Below, piece after piece: positions 1 to 6,931 of a DNA stretch of 12,902 nucleotides. A program made the position numbers and the translations under genes. How positions within the stretch are numbered: the first letter of the stretch is position 1; each line of letters starts with the position of its first letter. Source of the DNA: Propionibacteriaceae bacterium UBA6238 (GTDB lineage: Bacteria; Actinomycetota; Actinomycetes; Propionibacteriales; Propionibacteriaceae); NCBI GenBank assembly GCA_002441465.1, contig DJWE01000104.1:18262-31163 (forward strand), written 5' to 3'. Below the pieces are notes generated by a model. The model was not told the DNA's origin. It did not search any database and worked only from the letters and a program-made list of their open reading frames with translations.

Positions 1-945
1 GCGGCCGTTGTCGACCAGCACGACGTGTACCTCCTGCGGACCGTCGCCCGGCGTGACCCCGGTCCACATCGAGGTGTAGGGGTTCATCCGCTCGCCGGTG
101 GACGAACGCGGCAGCAGCCGCATGAACACCTCGAGGTCGGCGAACGTCGGCAGGACCTTCTCGATCCCCACCACCGAGATCAGGGTCTCGGGGAGGGTGA
201 GACACATCCGTCCATTGCCCTCGGACTCGACGACCACGAGCGTCCCGGTCTCCGCGATCGCGAAGTTCGCCCCGGAAATGGCCACCTTCGCGCGCAGGAA
301 CTTCTCCCGCAGATGCCGTCGGGCGGCACCGGCGAGCTCGGCCGGATCGTCGGTGATGTCCTCGGGCGCCGGGGTGCCGTACTGCTTCATCTCGCGCAGG
401 AAGATCTCGCGCACCTCGGCCCGGTTGCGGTGGATGGCGGGGACGAGGATGTGGCTGGGTCGGTCATGGCCCAACTGGACGATCAGCTCGGCGAGGTCGG
501 TCTCCCAGGCGGCGATGCCGACGTCCTCCAGAGCCTCGTTCAGGTCGATCTCCTGGGTGGCCATGGACTTCACCTTGACCACTTCGTCAACGCCCTTGGA
601 CTGGACGAGCCCGACCACGATCCGGTTGGCCTCCGCGGCGTCCCTGGCCCAGTGCACGGTGGCCCCGGCCCGCTGCAGCGACTCCTCCAGCTGGACGAGG
701 TAGGTGTCGAGGTGACGCAGGGTTCGGTTCTTGATCGCCTCGCCGGCCAGCCGCAGTTCCTCCCACTCGGGCACCTCCGCGACCCGGGCGGCGCGCTTGG
801 CTCGGATGGTTCCGGTGGCGTGGCGCAGGTTCTTGCGGAGCTGCTCGTTGCCGAGCTGGACCTTCGCGTTCTTCTGGAACTTGGGCATGCCCAGGTACGT
901 CCCGGGCGGCGGGGCCGGCGTGCGGCGCTGGGCCTCGGCGGTCAT
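1..945 (-). CDS. lutB: Lactate utilization protein B (LutB), C-terminus cut by window edge
   Basis: Iron-sulfur subunit of the LutABC complex, which oxidises L-lactate to pyruvate in the cytoplasm. The 315 residues visible form the LUD domain. Recognisable segments are KSMATQEIDLNEAL (126-139), SGANFAIAETG (224-234) and the end of the visible part, VHVVLVDNGR. Family members are about 470-480 residues, so the C-terminal ferredoxin-like domain with its CxxCxxCxxxC clusters must lie left of base 1 and cannot be checked here. The ATG at 945 follows AAGGAGG (952-958) with a 6-nt gap and overlaps the lutA stop as ATGA, indicating translational coupling. lutC would be expected further left. Family assignment is secure; completeness is not testable. 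Confidence 0.93.
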   Translation of the reverse strand, partial: MTAEAQRRTPAPPPGTYLGMPKFQKNAKVQLGNEQLRKNLRHATGTIRAKRAARVAEVPEWEELRLAGEAIKNRTLRHLDTYLVQLEESLQRAGATVHWARDAAEANRIVVGLVQSKGVDEVVKVKSMATQEIDLNEALEDVGIAAWETDLAELIVQLGHDRPSHILVPAIHRNRAEVREIFLREMKQYGTPAPEDITDDPAELAGAARRHLREKFLRAKVAISGANFAIAETGTLVVVESEGNGRMCLTLPETLISVVGIEKVLPTFADLEVFMRLLPRSSTGERMNPYTSMWTGVTPGDGPQEVHVVLVDNGR

Positions 946-1703
946 CGGTCGCCTCCTTCGGTGTGGGCGAGGATCTCGGCGAGGTGGATCGTCTTCACCC
1001 CGGCGTTCTGCCGGTGCAGGATGCCGCCGATGTTCATCAGGCATGCGTTGTCCCCGGTGACCAGGTACTCCGCGCCGGTCTCCATCACGTGCCGGGCCTT
1101 GTCGGAGGCCATTGCGACGGACACGTCCGGGTTCTTCACCGAGAACGTGCCGCCGAAGCCGCAGCACTGATCGGCGGCGGGCAGCTCGACCAGGTCGATC
1201 CCTTTCACCGACTGCAGCAGCCGGTAGGGCCGATCCCCGACTTTGGCGACCCGTACCGAGTGGCAGGTGGGGTGGTAGGTGACCCGGTGCGGGAAGTAGG
1301 CGCCGACGTCGGTGACGCCGAGGACGTCGACCAGGAACTCGCTGAGGTCGTAGGTCTTCGCAACCACTTCCTCCACCGCCTCGGCCAGCTTCACGTCCCT
1401 GGCGTGCTCGGCGAGCATCGGGTGCTGGTGTCGCACCGCACCGACGCAGGAACCGGACGGGCCGACGACGTAGTCGTAGCCGGAGAAGGCCTTGACGTAG
1501 TTGCGGACGTCGGGGACCGCAGCGTCGAAATATCCGGTGTTGGTGAACATCTGGCCGCAGCAGGTTTGCTCGAGTGGGAACTCCACGCGACAGCCAAGCC
1601 GCTCCAGCACCGAGACCACCGCCTTGGGAGTGCCGGGAAACATCACGTCGTTGATGCACGTGGCGAACAGGGCGACAGTGACTCGCTGCGCAGGGATCGT
1701 CAT
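942..1703 (-). CDS. lutA: Lactate utilization protein A (LutA), CCG-domain iron-sulfur protein
   Basis: First gene of the lut operon, 253 aa, a cytoplasmic Fe-S/heterodisulfide-reductase-like subunit of the lactate oxidation complex. It has two cysteine-rich CCG domains: the first with C16, C48-C49-G50 (QTCCGQ) and C86; the second with C147, C180-C181-G182 (DQCCGFGG) and C221. This two-CCG layout and length match the LutA/YkgE family. I chose the ATG at 1703 because AAGGAGG (1708-1714) precedes it by 4 nt and the protein then starts MTIPAQRVTVALFATC, the usual family N-terminus. The frame stays open to 1793, but that extension has no family likeness and covers the leader hairpin. The stop overlaps the lutB start (ATGA). 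Confidence 0.95.
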   Translation of the reverse strand: MTIPAQRVTVALFATCINDVMFPGTPKAVVSVLERLGCRVEFPLEQTCCGQMFTNTGYFDAAVPDVRNYVKAFSGYDYVVGPSGSCVGAVRHQHPMLAEHARDVKLAEAVEEVVAKTYDLSEFLVDVLGVTDVGAYFPHRVTYHPTCHSVRVAKVGDRPYRLLQSVKGIDLVELPAADQCCGFGGTFSVKNPDVSVAMASDKARHVMETGAEYLVTGDNACLMNIGGILHRQNAGVKTIHLAEILAHTEGGDR

Positions 1704-1730
1704 CGTTCCTCCTTGTCGGGCGCCAGTACT

Positions 1731-1757
1731 CACCGGGTGGGCGAATGCCCACCGGTG
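1731..1757 (-). promoter_or_regulatory. Hairpin in the lutA 5' leader
   Basis: CACCGG (1731-1736) pairs with CCGGTG (1752-1757), and TGGGC (1738-1742) with GCCCA (1747-1751). This gives 11 base pairs with one bulged base (1737) and a 4-nt loop. It lies between the predicted transcription start (about 1814) and the lutA Shine-Dalgarno, ending 17 nt upstream of that site. Whether it affects stability or translation is inference. Confidence 0.45.
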
Positions 1758-1803
1758 CGCGGGGAGACCCGGCGACACCGTTGTCCGGCCCAACGCTCAC
1801 TAT

Positions 1804-1814
1804 TGGTCAGACCA
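1804..1814. promoter_or_regulatory. LutR/LldR-type operator at the lut promoter
   Basis: TGGTCAGACCA is a perfect 11-bp palindrome (5-1-5). It fits the TNGTNNNACNA consensus known for the FadR-type lactate regulator LldR. It starts 6 bases downstream of the proposed -10 box on the lutA strand, so it covers the predicted transcription start, a position suited to repression. Two near-copies lie before aldA. The binding protein is inferred to be the adjacent GntR regulator. Confidence 0.72.
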
Positions 1815-1820
1815 TTTCTG

Positions 1821-1849
1821 AGTCTGTACCCGGCGCCCGCGATCGTCAA
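1821..1849 (-). promoter_or_regulatory. Candidate sigma-70-type promoter of lutAB
   Basis: On the minus strand TTGACG (1849-1844) is followed after exactly 17 nt by CAGACT (1826-1821). The -35 box matches consensus at five of six positions; the -10 box is weaker. Predicted start is near 1814, inside the operator, giving a leader of about 110 nt. Confidence 0.55.
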
Positions 1850-1869
1850 GTGCCCGGGCGAATTTCGGC

Positions 1870-1875
1870 CACAAT
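1870..1875 (+). promoter_or_regulatory. Possible -10 box for a leaderless lutR transcript
   Basis: CACAAT ends 6 nt before the GTG at 1882, the spacing expected when transcription starts at the start codon. No Shine-Dalgarno precedes the GTG and no clear -35 box was found. Confidence 0.3.
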
Positions 1876-1881
1876 GGGCGG

Positions 1882-2616
1882 GTGAGTGTGACCGAGGAGC
1901 GTGACGGCCTGCATGCCTACGAGGTGGTGCTGAGACACGTCGAGGCGGGGATCCTCGCCGGAACGCACCGTCCCGGCGATCAGTTGCCGACCGAGCGCGA
2001 CCTGGCCACGCAACTCGCGGTCAGTCGCTCGGCCGTCCGAGAAGCGATGCGCGTGCTGCAGACGCAGGGCCTGATCACCTCCAGCACGGGGCCGGGTCGC
2101 GGCACCCGGATCGCTCCGGCTCGGGGCGACGCGCTGGCGCGGATCTTCCAGTTGCACTTGATGCTTTCCGATGCCGGCACGGCCGACCTGACCGAGACCC
2201 GGATCGCGCTCGAACGCTCCTCCGCCGCACTCGCGGCCCAGCGCACCAGCCCCCGCTCGATCCGCAAACTGCGCAGCCTGGTGACCGCGATGGACGACGC
2301 CGACCAGGTCGACGAGTTCAACGACTTGGACACCCAGTTCCACGTCCAGATCGCCCGGACGGGGCAAAGCGAACTGATCGCCGACCTGACCGTCGCGATC
2401 CGGCACGCGGTGCGCGGGGCGATCCGCGCCGCATCGGCCGCCTTGCCGGACTGGCCCGAGCATCGCAACCAGCTTCTTCGCGAGCACTCCGAAATTCTCG
2501 CTGCGATCGAATCCGGCGACCCGGTGTCCGCGGCGAACCTCGTCGAGCAGCACATCCGGCGGGCCTACGTCACCTTGGGGATCGCCAAGGACGCGGCTGC
2601 ACCCAGCGCGGACTGA
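1882..2616 (+). CDS. lutR: FadR-subfamily GntR transcriptional regulator, probable lactate-responsive LutR/LldR
   Basis: 244 aa, divergent from lutAB. The N-terminal winged helix-turn-helix (about 13-77) contains GDQLPTERDLATQLAVSRSA, typical of GntR proteins. The C-terminal FCD ligand domain (about 102-230) has the usual Asp/His set that binds a metal and a carboxylate effector: D150, H154, H202 and H224. Position beside lutAB and aldA, and three operator-like palindromes in the flanking promoters, point to a regulator relieved by lactate or a related acid; the effector is inference. The start is a GTG with no good Shine-Dalgarno. A second in-frame GTG at 1888 is possible, and the ATG at 1874 is out of frame and stops after three codons. 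It is also near aldA (152 nt gap), which has its own operators. Confidence 0.88.
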   Translation: MSVTEERDGLHAYEVVLRHVEAGILAGTHRPGDQLPTERDLATQLAVSRSAVREAMRVLQTQGLITSSTGPGRGTRIAPARGDALARIFQLHLMLSDAGTADLTETRIALERSSAALAAQRTSPRSIRKLRSLVTAMDDADQVDEFNDLDTQFHVQIARTGQSELIADLTVAIRHAVRGAIRAASAALPDWPEHRNQLLREHSEILAAIESGDPVSAANLVEQHIRRAYVTLGIAKDAAAPSAD

Positions 2617-2663
2617 GCGAGCGCACCTGCACGAAACGATCGCCACTTGCACCTTTTTCCTCT

Positions 2664-2695
2664 TGGTCCGACCTTTTGCTCTTTTGGTCTTACCT
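2664..2695. promoter_or_regulatory. Tandem LutR-type operators upstream of aldA
   Basis: Two copies of the lut operator core are present: TGGTCCGACCT (2664-2674) and TGGTCTTACCT (2685-2695). Each differs from TNGTNNNACNA only at the last base. The centres are 21 bp apart, two helical turns, so two dimers would sit on the same DNA face. The second site touches a weak possible -35 (TTACCT, 2690-2695) that lies 17 nt before TACGAC (2713-2718). Confidence 0.65.
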
Positions 2696-2768
2696 ATCGC
2701 GACGCGGCGTGCTACGACTGAACTCAGGTACGACGGTGTACCGATCTGCTAGAGAGGTGTGCTTTCAC

Positions 2769-4202
2769 GTGGAGACCTATCAGCAATTCATCGACGGCGC
2801 CTTGGTCGACTCCCACTCCTCGGAATGGATCGAGGTCGAAAATCCCTACACGAACGAAGTGATCGCACGCGCGCCCAAGGGCGACGCCGAAGACGCCGAC
2901 CGCGCGGTCGCGGCCGCGAAGGCCGCCCAGCCCGCCTGGGCCAAGCGGGCCCCGGTGGCCCGCGGCGCCTATCTGAAGAAGTTCGCGGAACTGATCCGGG
3001 CGAATCGCGTCGAACTCGCGAAGACGCTGGCCAGCGAGCAGGCGAAGGTGCTGCCACTGGCCCAGGTCGAGATCGACGTGACCGCGGAATACTTCGACTA
3101 CTACGCCGGATGGGCCCGCATCTATGAGGGCGAGATCATCAACTCCGATGACCCCCGAGAGAACATCCTGCTGTTCCAGAAGCCGATCGGCGTGGTTGCC
3201 GGCATCTGCCCGTGGAACTTCCCGTTCTTCGTCATGGCCCGCAAGGTCGCTCCGTCCCTGCTCGCCGGCTGCACCTCGATCATCAAGCCGTCGTCCAACA
3301 CTCCGGCCACCACGTTCGAGTTCGCGAAGCTGGTCGCGTCCCTCGATCTGCCGCCGGGCGTGCTGAACGTCGTCTCCGGCGGTGGCGCCACCTTGGGCAA
3401 GGCGCTGGTCAAGCACCCCGACGTCGACATGGTCTCGCTCACCGGCTCGGTCGAAGCCGGCCAGGAGATCCTGCGCGACGCCGCCGACAAGGTCATGAAG
3501 ACCTCGCTCGAACTCGGCGGCAAGGCCCCCGCGATCGTGTTCGGCGACGCCGACCTCGACATCGCCGTGAAGGGTGTCACCGACTCGCGGTTGATCTTCG
3601 GCGGCCAGGTCTGCAACTGCGCCGAACGCGTGTATGTGCACGCCAGCATCTACGACGAGTTCGTGGCCAAGCTGAAGGCCTCTTTCGAGGCCGCCGCCTA
3701 TGGCGATCCGTTCGCCGATCCGACCCCGGTCTACAGCTCCCAGATCGACCAGGCGCAACTGGAGAAGATCGACGCCATGGTCAAGCGTGCAGTCGCAGCG
3801 GGGGCCGAAGTGGTCACCGGCGGCAAGCCCGCGTCGGTCGACACCGGCTACTTCTACGAGCCGACCCTGATCGCCGGTGCGACGCAGGATTCCGAGATCG
3901 TGCAGAAGGAGATCTTCGGGCCCGTCCTGCCGATCGTGAAGTGGGACGACTACGACACGGTGATCGCCCAGGCGAACGACGTCGAGTACGGCCTCACGTC
4001 CTCGGTCTTCACCACGAACGTGAACACCGTGATGCAGGCCGTGAAGGACCTGAACTTCGGCGAGACCTACGTCAACCGCGAGCATTTCGAAGGCATCCAG
4101 GGCTTCCATGCCGGCTGGCGCAAGTCCGGCATCGGTGGCGCGGACGGCAAGCACGGCCTGTACGAGTACCTCCAGTCGCAGGTGGTCTACATCCGCTACT
4201 GA
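2769..4202 (+). CDS. aldA: Lactaldehyde/glycolaldehyde dehydrogenase (AldA type)
   Basis: 477-aa NAD-dependent aldehyde dehydrogenase. From memory it aligns along its whole length with E. coli AldA (479 aa), which oxidises L-lactaldehyde to L-lactate and glycolaldehyde to glycolate. Shared segments include ENILLF, PWNFPFF, LELGGKAPAIV, GQVCNCAERVYV and GFHAGWRKSGIGGADGKHGL. Catalytic residues are N150 (PWNFP), E248 (LELGG) and C282 (GQVC). The frame is open from an upstream ATG at 2676, but that start lies among the operators. The GTG at 2769 has GAGAGGTG nine nt upstream and gives the family's length and N-terminus. Its product, lactate, is the substrate of the neighbouring Lut proteins, and the operators suggest co-regulation. 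The upstream source of lactaldehyde (fucose, rhamnose, propanediol or methylglyoxal) is not in the window. Confidence 0.93.
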   Translation: METYQQFIDGALVDSHSSEWIEVENPYTNEVIARAPKGDAEDADRAVAAAKAAQPAWAKRAPVARGAYLKKFAELIRANRVELAKTLASEQAKVLPLAQVEIDVTAEYFDYYAGWARIYEGEIINSDDPRENILLFQKPIGVVAGICPWNFPFFVMARKVAPSLLAGCTSIIKPSSNTPATTFEFAKLVASLDLPPGVLNVVSGGGATLGKALVKHPDVDMVSLTGSVEAGQEILRDAADKVMKTSLELGGKAPAIVFGDADLDIAVKGVTDSRLIFGGQVCNCAERVYVHASIYDEFVAKLKASFEAAAYGDPFADPTPVYSSQIDQAQLEKIDAMVKRAVAAGAEVVTGGKPASVDTGYFYEPTLIAGATQDSEIVQKEIFGPVLPIVKWDDYDTVIAQANDVEYGLTSSVFTTNVNTVMQAVKDLNFGETYVNREHFEGIQGFHAGWRKSGIGGADGKHGLYEYLQSQVVYIRY

Positions 4203-4215
4203 CGCCCGTCCCCTC

Positions 4216-4262
4216 GCGGGCAGGGACCGCGCCGGACAACCGCCGACGAGATCCCTGCCCGC
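4216..4262. terminator. Hairpin downstream of aldA
   Basis: GCGGGCAGGGA (4216-4226) is the perfect complement of TCCCTGCCCGC (4252-4262): an 11-bp stem with a 25-nt loop, starting 14 nt after the aldA stop. There is no T-run. It is a plausible stem-only terminator. Confidence 0.5.
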
Positions 4263-4267
4263 TCACG

Positions 4268-4309
4268 GAAGGAGCGACCCAACCCCCCAGGGGCCGCTCC
4301 TTCGGAGCG
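4268..4309. terminator. Overlapping alternative hairpins between convergent aldA and the anti-sigma gene
   Basis: GAAGGAGCG (4268-4276) pairs with CGCTCCTTC (4295-4303) over 9 bp. The same CGCTCC (4295-4300) can instead pair with GGAGCG (4304-4309) across a 3-nt loop. The two stems exclude each other. The position between convergent gene ends suggests bidirectional termination; no T-tract is present. Confidence 0.5.
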
Positions 4310-4322
4310 CGGCCAACCCCGC

Positions 4323-4763
4323 TCAGGCGATCCGCCGGCGCACCATGATCGCCACAGCGGCGATGCCGCTGCCGAGGGCGATCAGTCCGAGCAGCATCCC
4401 GATCGGGACCAGGAAGAACGGCTCGTTCAGGATTCCTTCGGCGTCCACGGTCGCCCCGATCAGCCGGAAGGTCACCGCGCTGGCGATGCTGCCCACCAGG
4501 GCGACCACGAAGGCGCCGACGAAGAAAGCCAGCCAGCGGTTCCGCCGAAGCAACGAGGCCAGCGCGCGCATGGGCGCAGCCTCTTCCCTGTGGTCGGACT
4601 CGACGCCGACATTCTGTCCCAGCGCGGCCAGCGCACCCCGGCAGGACGCACAGCCGGCGAGGTGGGCCTCGACGAGCGCCCGGCTTTGAGGGCTGCACAC
4701 CCTGTCGTAGTACAGGGGCAGAAGGTCCGTCACCACAGCACAGTCAGCAGTCATGTTCGTCAT
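4323..4763 (-). CDS. Zinc-finger membrane anti-sigma factor (zf-HC2 / ZAS type)
   Basis: 146 aa. The N-terminal cytoplasmic domain has the ZAS zinc motif H34-x3-C38-x2-C41 (EAHLAGCASC) with a further cysteine at C8, after the pattern CAVVTDLLPLYYD common to zf-HC2 anti-sigma proteins. Two membrane helices follow, about 77-100 and 116-140, ending in a basic VRRRIA tail. It should bind and silence the ECF sigma factor encoded just upstream and release it on a signal. The ATG at 4763 overlaps the sigma stop as ATGA, with GGGAGGA in front. An internal ATG at 4754 (MTADC) is a less likely start. Redox sensing is possible for ZAS proteins but is not shown here. Confidence 0.88.
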   Translation of the reverse strand: MTNMTADCAVVTDLLPLYYDRVCSPQSRALVEAHLAGCASCRGALAALGQNVGVESDHREEAAPMRALASLLRRNRWLAFFVGAFVVALVGSIASAVTFRLIGATVDAEGILNEPFFLVPIGMLLGLIALGSGIAAVAIMVRRRIA

Positions 4764-5233
4764 TTCAATTCCTCCCTCAGTTGGGCTTTTGCCCGATGAA
4801 AGGTGACCCGGGCCCAGCTCTCGGTCTTGCCGAACAGCTCGGCGATCCGCGCGAACGGCAGTTCACCCAGAACCCTCAGTGAGAACACCTCTTTGTAGGG
4901 TTCGCCGAGGACGTGAAGCGCATGGTGGACCGTCATCGCCGACTCCTGGTCGGCCAATCGGGCAACCAGGTCCGGCCCGTCCCCTCGTTCCTCGACCTCG
5001 TCGCCGCTGAACCGCTGCGCCGACCGTCGATGAGACACGTAGACGTTTCGGGCGATCCGACACAACCACGTCGACATCGCGCAGTCCCCGCGAAACGAAT
5101 CCAGGGCCTTGAGCGCGCGCAAGAAGGTCTCCTGCGTCGCCTCCTCGGCCTCGTGTGGATCCGCGCCAAGCCCGCGGACGAACGCGTACACCTGTCGGCT
5201 GTGTGCCGTATAGGCCGCCGTCATGTCCACCAC
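4760..5233 (-). CDS. ECF-family RNA polymerase sigma factor
   Basis: About 157 aa with the two regions of a minimal ECF sigma factor. Region 2 (about 9-73) includes DPHEAEEATQETFLRAL and STWLCRIARN, which bind core polymerase and the -10 element. Region 4 (about 99-155) includes EPYKEVFSLRVLGE and the helix-turn-helix ARIAELFGKTESWARVTFHR, which binds the -35. It is co-translated with its anti-sigma partner. Start choice is uncertain: GTG codons at 5233 and 5230 are both close behind GAGGTGA, while the ATG at 5224 is 13 nt away. An ECF-type promoter 25 nt upstream suggests autoregulation. The regulon is unknown; no second copy of the promoter motif was noticed upstream of the YdcF gene. Confidence 0.93.
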   Translation of the reverse strand: MVDMTAAYTAHSRQVYAFVRGLGADPHEAEEATQETFLRALKALDSFRGDCAMSTWLCRIARNVYVSHRRSAQRFSGDEVEERGDGPDLVARLADQESAMTVHHALHVLGEPYKEVFSLRVLGELPFARIAELFGKTESWARVTFHRAKAQLREELK

Positions 5234-5257
5234 CGATCACCTCACTTCCACCAGTTA

Positions 5258-5282
5258 GACGCACCAGTGGCGATTTCGTTAC
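5258..5282 (-). promoter_or_regulatory. Candidate autoregulatory ECF promoter of the sigma/anti-sigma operon
   Basis: On the minus strand GTAAC (5282-5278) is followed by a 16-nt spacer and CGTC (5261-5258). AAC at -35 and CGTC at -10 with 16-17 nt between them is the standard ECF promoter form. Predicted transcription start is near 5251, leaving room for the GAGGTGA ribosome site before the GTG starts. Confidence 0.55.
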
Positions 5283-5360
5283 GACGGCGGTGTGGGCGCT
5301 CGACCGAGCGACGAGGGATCTGCGCGCCAGACCGGTGGCGAACCCGTGGCAAGCCACGTC

Positions 5361-5396
5361 GGAGCGTCCAGGCACGGGTCCTGCCAGCGACGCTCC
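5361..5396 (-). terminator. Terminator-like hairpin after the YdcF-family gene
   Basis: GGAGCGTC (5361-5368) pairs perfectly with GACGCTCC (5389-5396), continuing through an internal loop into GGCA/TGCC. It begins 10 nt past the stop of the minus-strand gene ending at 5407. A small extra stem, GTGGC/GCCAC, lies at 5346-5357. There is no T-run. The rest of the 173-nt gap holds the ECF promoter and a short CGCTCG/CGAGCG repeat (5297-5310). Confidence 0.5.
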
Positions 5397-5406
5397 CGCC
5401 AGTTCG

Positions 5407-6807
5407 CTAGGCGACCTTCACCCGGACGGACTTCTTCGACGAGTCCAGCCGGGAGTTGCCCACGTACTTCACCGTGAGCGTCCGCCACCCGGTCTTGCTG
5501 AGCCTCGGGTAGGTGTACTTCACGCGTCCCTTGTCGTCGGAATCCAGCGCGACCGTCTTCAGTCGCCGGCCGTCGAGGTAGAAGCGCACCTTGCCCGTCG
5601 GAGTCACGCCGTCGGCGGTGGTGGAGATCCGCGCCGTCACGACCACGCGGGTGCGCATGCGCTTCACCGAGGTGGTGGATGCGCTGACCTTGGCCGCGCT
5701 GGACGCCTTGAGGACCGTGTAGTCGAACGACGACGTCTTCGTCACCGAGCCGTCGGAGTAGGACGCGGTCGCCGAACGGTCGCCGACCGACGACGAAGAG
5801 AAGCCGGAGACCTTCGCCGCCTTGGTCACCACTGTGGTGTAGACGCCCTTGTTGTAGACGGCCCGCACGACCAGGCCGGTGGTGCTCAACTTCTCGCCGA
5901 CCGTGTAGGTCAGTTTCTTCGGTGCGGTGAGCGTCACGGCAGTCAGGACCGCCTTCGGCGGTGGCGAGGAGAGCAGCTTCTTGTAGGGCGAGGTGAGCCC
6001 GAACAGGCTGGCCACATTGCTCGCCGTGTAGGACACCGACCAGTCGGCCAGCGGCGCCTGCCCCGCGTTCGTCATGTCCGGGTAGGCGAGGTTCGCCTCC
6101 CGCGAGATGGACCAGGTCGTGCCGCTCTGCTCCTGCACCAAGACCTTGGCTGCCTCGAACAGGATCGAGGCGCGCCGCAGGTGGGAGGAGTCAGAGACCA
6201 GGCTGTAGCTGGTGAACGACGAGCCGGCCAGCATGGCCATCGAGTACTTCGCGTTGCCGATCGTGCTGGACGACTTCTTCTCGACCAGGATCCGCGACTT
6301 GGCCACCCCCTTGGCGATCAGCCACCGGTAGCCGACCTCGGCCTCGGTCTTCCCGCTCTTCGGGGAGCCACCACTGACCAGGACTTTGGCGGCGGGGTAT
6401 TTCCTGAGCGCCTTCACGGCCAGGACGAGTCGGCGCTTGAACTTCGTGCTCATGGCCCCGGATTTCTTGAGCGCCGATCCCAGGACCACGAAGACGTGTC
6501 CCTTCTTCGGCAATCCGGACGGCACCGAGGAGTTCATCTTCATGGAGTTGTTGATCGTGGACCAGGACCTCACGAAATCCGACCACAATTCCGCCTCCCA
6601 GGCGGAGGACGTCACCATCGAACTCACCGCGATGTCCCGCTGTGCGGCGTTGCGGTCCTGCTGGAAGTAGATCGCCTGAGCCTTGAGTGCGCGGACGGAC
6701 GCAGCCTTCGCCGCATGCGCAGCCGGCTCGATGACCACGCCGCCGCTGAAGGCGAAGAATGCGGTCGCGACCAGGACTGCAACTAATGCGCGGGCCGTCT
6801 TGACCAT
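5407..6807 (-). CDS. Secreted YdcF/SanA-family (DUF218) protein with two C-terminal Ig-like domains
   Basis: 466 aa. The N-terminus MVKTARALVAVLVATAFFAF is a signal peptide with a likely cut after AHA (30-32). A DUF218 domain spans about 100-225, with GHVFVVLGSAL (103-113), LVSGG (143-147), a TEAE helix start (154-157), STIGNAKYS (181-189) and VSDSSHLRRA (204-213). Two Ig-like domains follow: one resembling Big_3 (about 288-365, TYTVGEKLSTTGLVVRAVY) and one resembling Big_3_5 (about 375-466, GVTPTGKVRFYLDGRRLKTV). Most YdcF/SanA proteins are membrane-anchored envelope proteins without Ig domains; their biochemical role is poorly known. The frame is open for 92 more codons upstream to 7083, but the signal peptide fixes the ATG at 6807, with GGAAGG upstream. 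Envelope or cell-wall location is inferred. Confidence 0.82.
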   Translation of the reverse strand: MVKTARALVAVLVATAFFAFSGGVVIEPAAHAAKAASVRALKAQAIYFQQDRNAAQRDIAVSSMVTSSAWEAELWSDFVRSWSTINNSMKMNSSVPSGLPKKGHVFVVLGSALKKSGAMSTKFKRRLVLAVKALRKYPAAKVLVSGGSPKSGKTEAEVGYRWLIAKGVAKSRILVEKKSSSTIGNAKYSMAMLAGSSFTSYSLVSDSSHLRRASILFEAAKVLVQEQSGTTWSISREANLAYPDMTNAGQAPLADWSVSYTASNVASLFGLTSPYKKLLSSPPPKAVLTAVTLTAPKKLTYTVGEKLSTTGLVVRAVYNKGVYTTVVTKAAKVSGFSSSSVGDRSATASYSDGSVTKTSSFDYTVLKASSAAKVSASTTSVKRMRTRVVVTARISTTADGVTPTGKVRFYLDGRRLKTVALDSDDKGRVKYTYPRLSKTGWRTLTVKYVGNSRLDSSKKSVRVKVA

Positions 6808-6931
6808 TACCGATGACCTTCCATATTTCTGTTCTCGGGCGCACCAATAGCGCTGGGCACGCATTGCGGGGCGTCGCACCCACCCCCGAATTCGAGCGGC
6901 AACGCCACATCGCGGCCTTTCGGCCACCGTT

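Noticed and set aside
25..1170. Long + strand open frame opposite lutB and lutA
   Set aside because: A shadow of the GC-rich lut genes. The translation is low-complexity G/R/H/D-rich with no domain, while the minus strand encodes recognised LutA and LutB with matched ribosome sites.
1704..1793. N-terminal extension of LutA
   Set aside because: The frame is open, but the strong Shine-Dalgarno and family N-terminus place the start at 1703.
2676..2768. N-terminal extension of AldA
   Set aside because: It would begin among the operators and has no likeness to AldA. The GTG at 2769 has a ribosome site and gives the family length.
2724..4154. 476-codon minus-strand open frame opposite aldA
   Set aside because: Antisense shadow of a strongly conserved aldehyde dehydrogenase. 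Its composition is biased and no motif or ribosome site supports it.
5155..6786. 543-codon + strand open frame opposite the YdcF-family gene
   Set aside because: Shadow frame: Arg/Gly/His-rich, no recognisable domain, runs across the ECF sigma start, its promoter and a hairpin.
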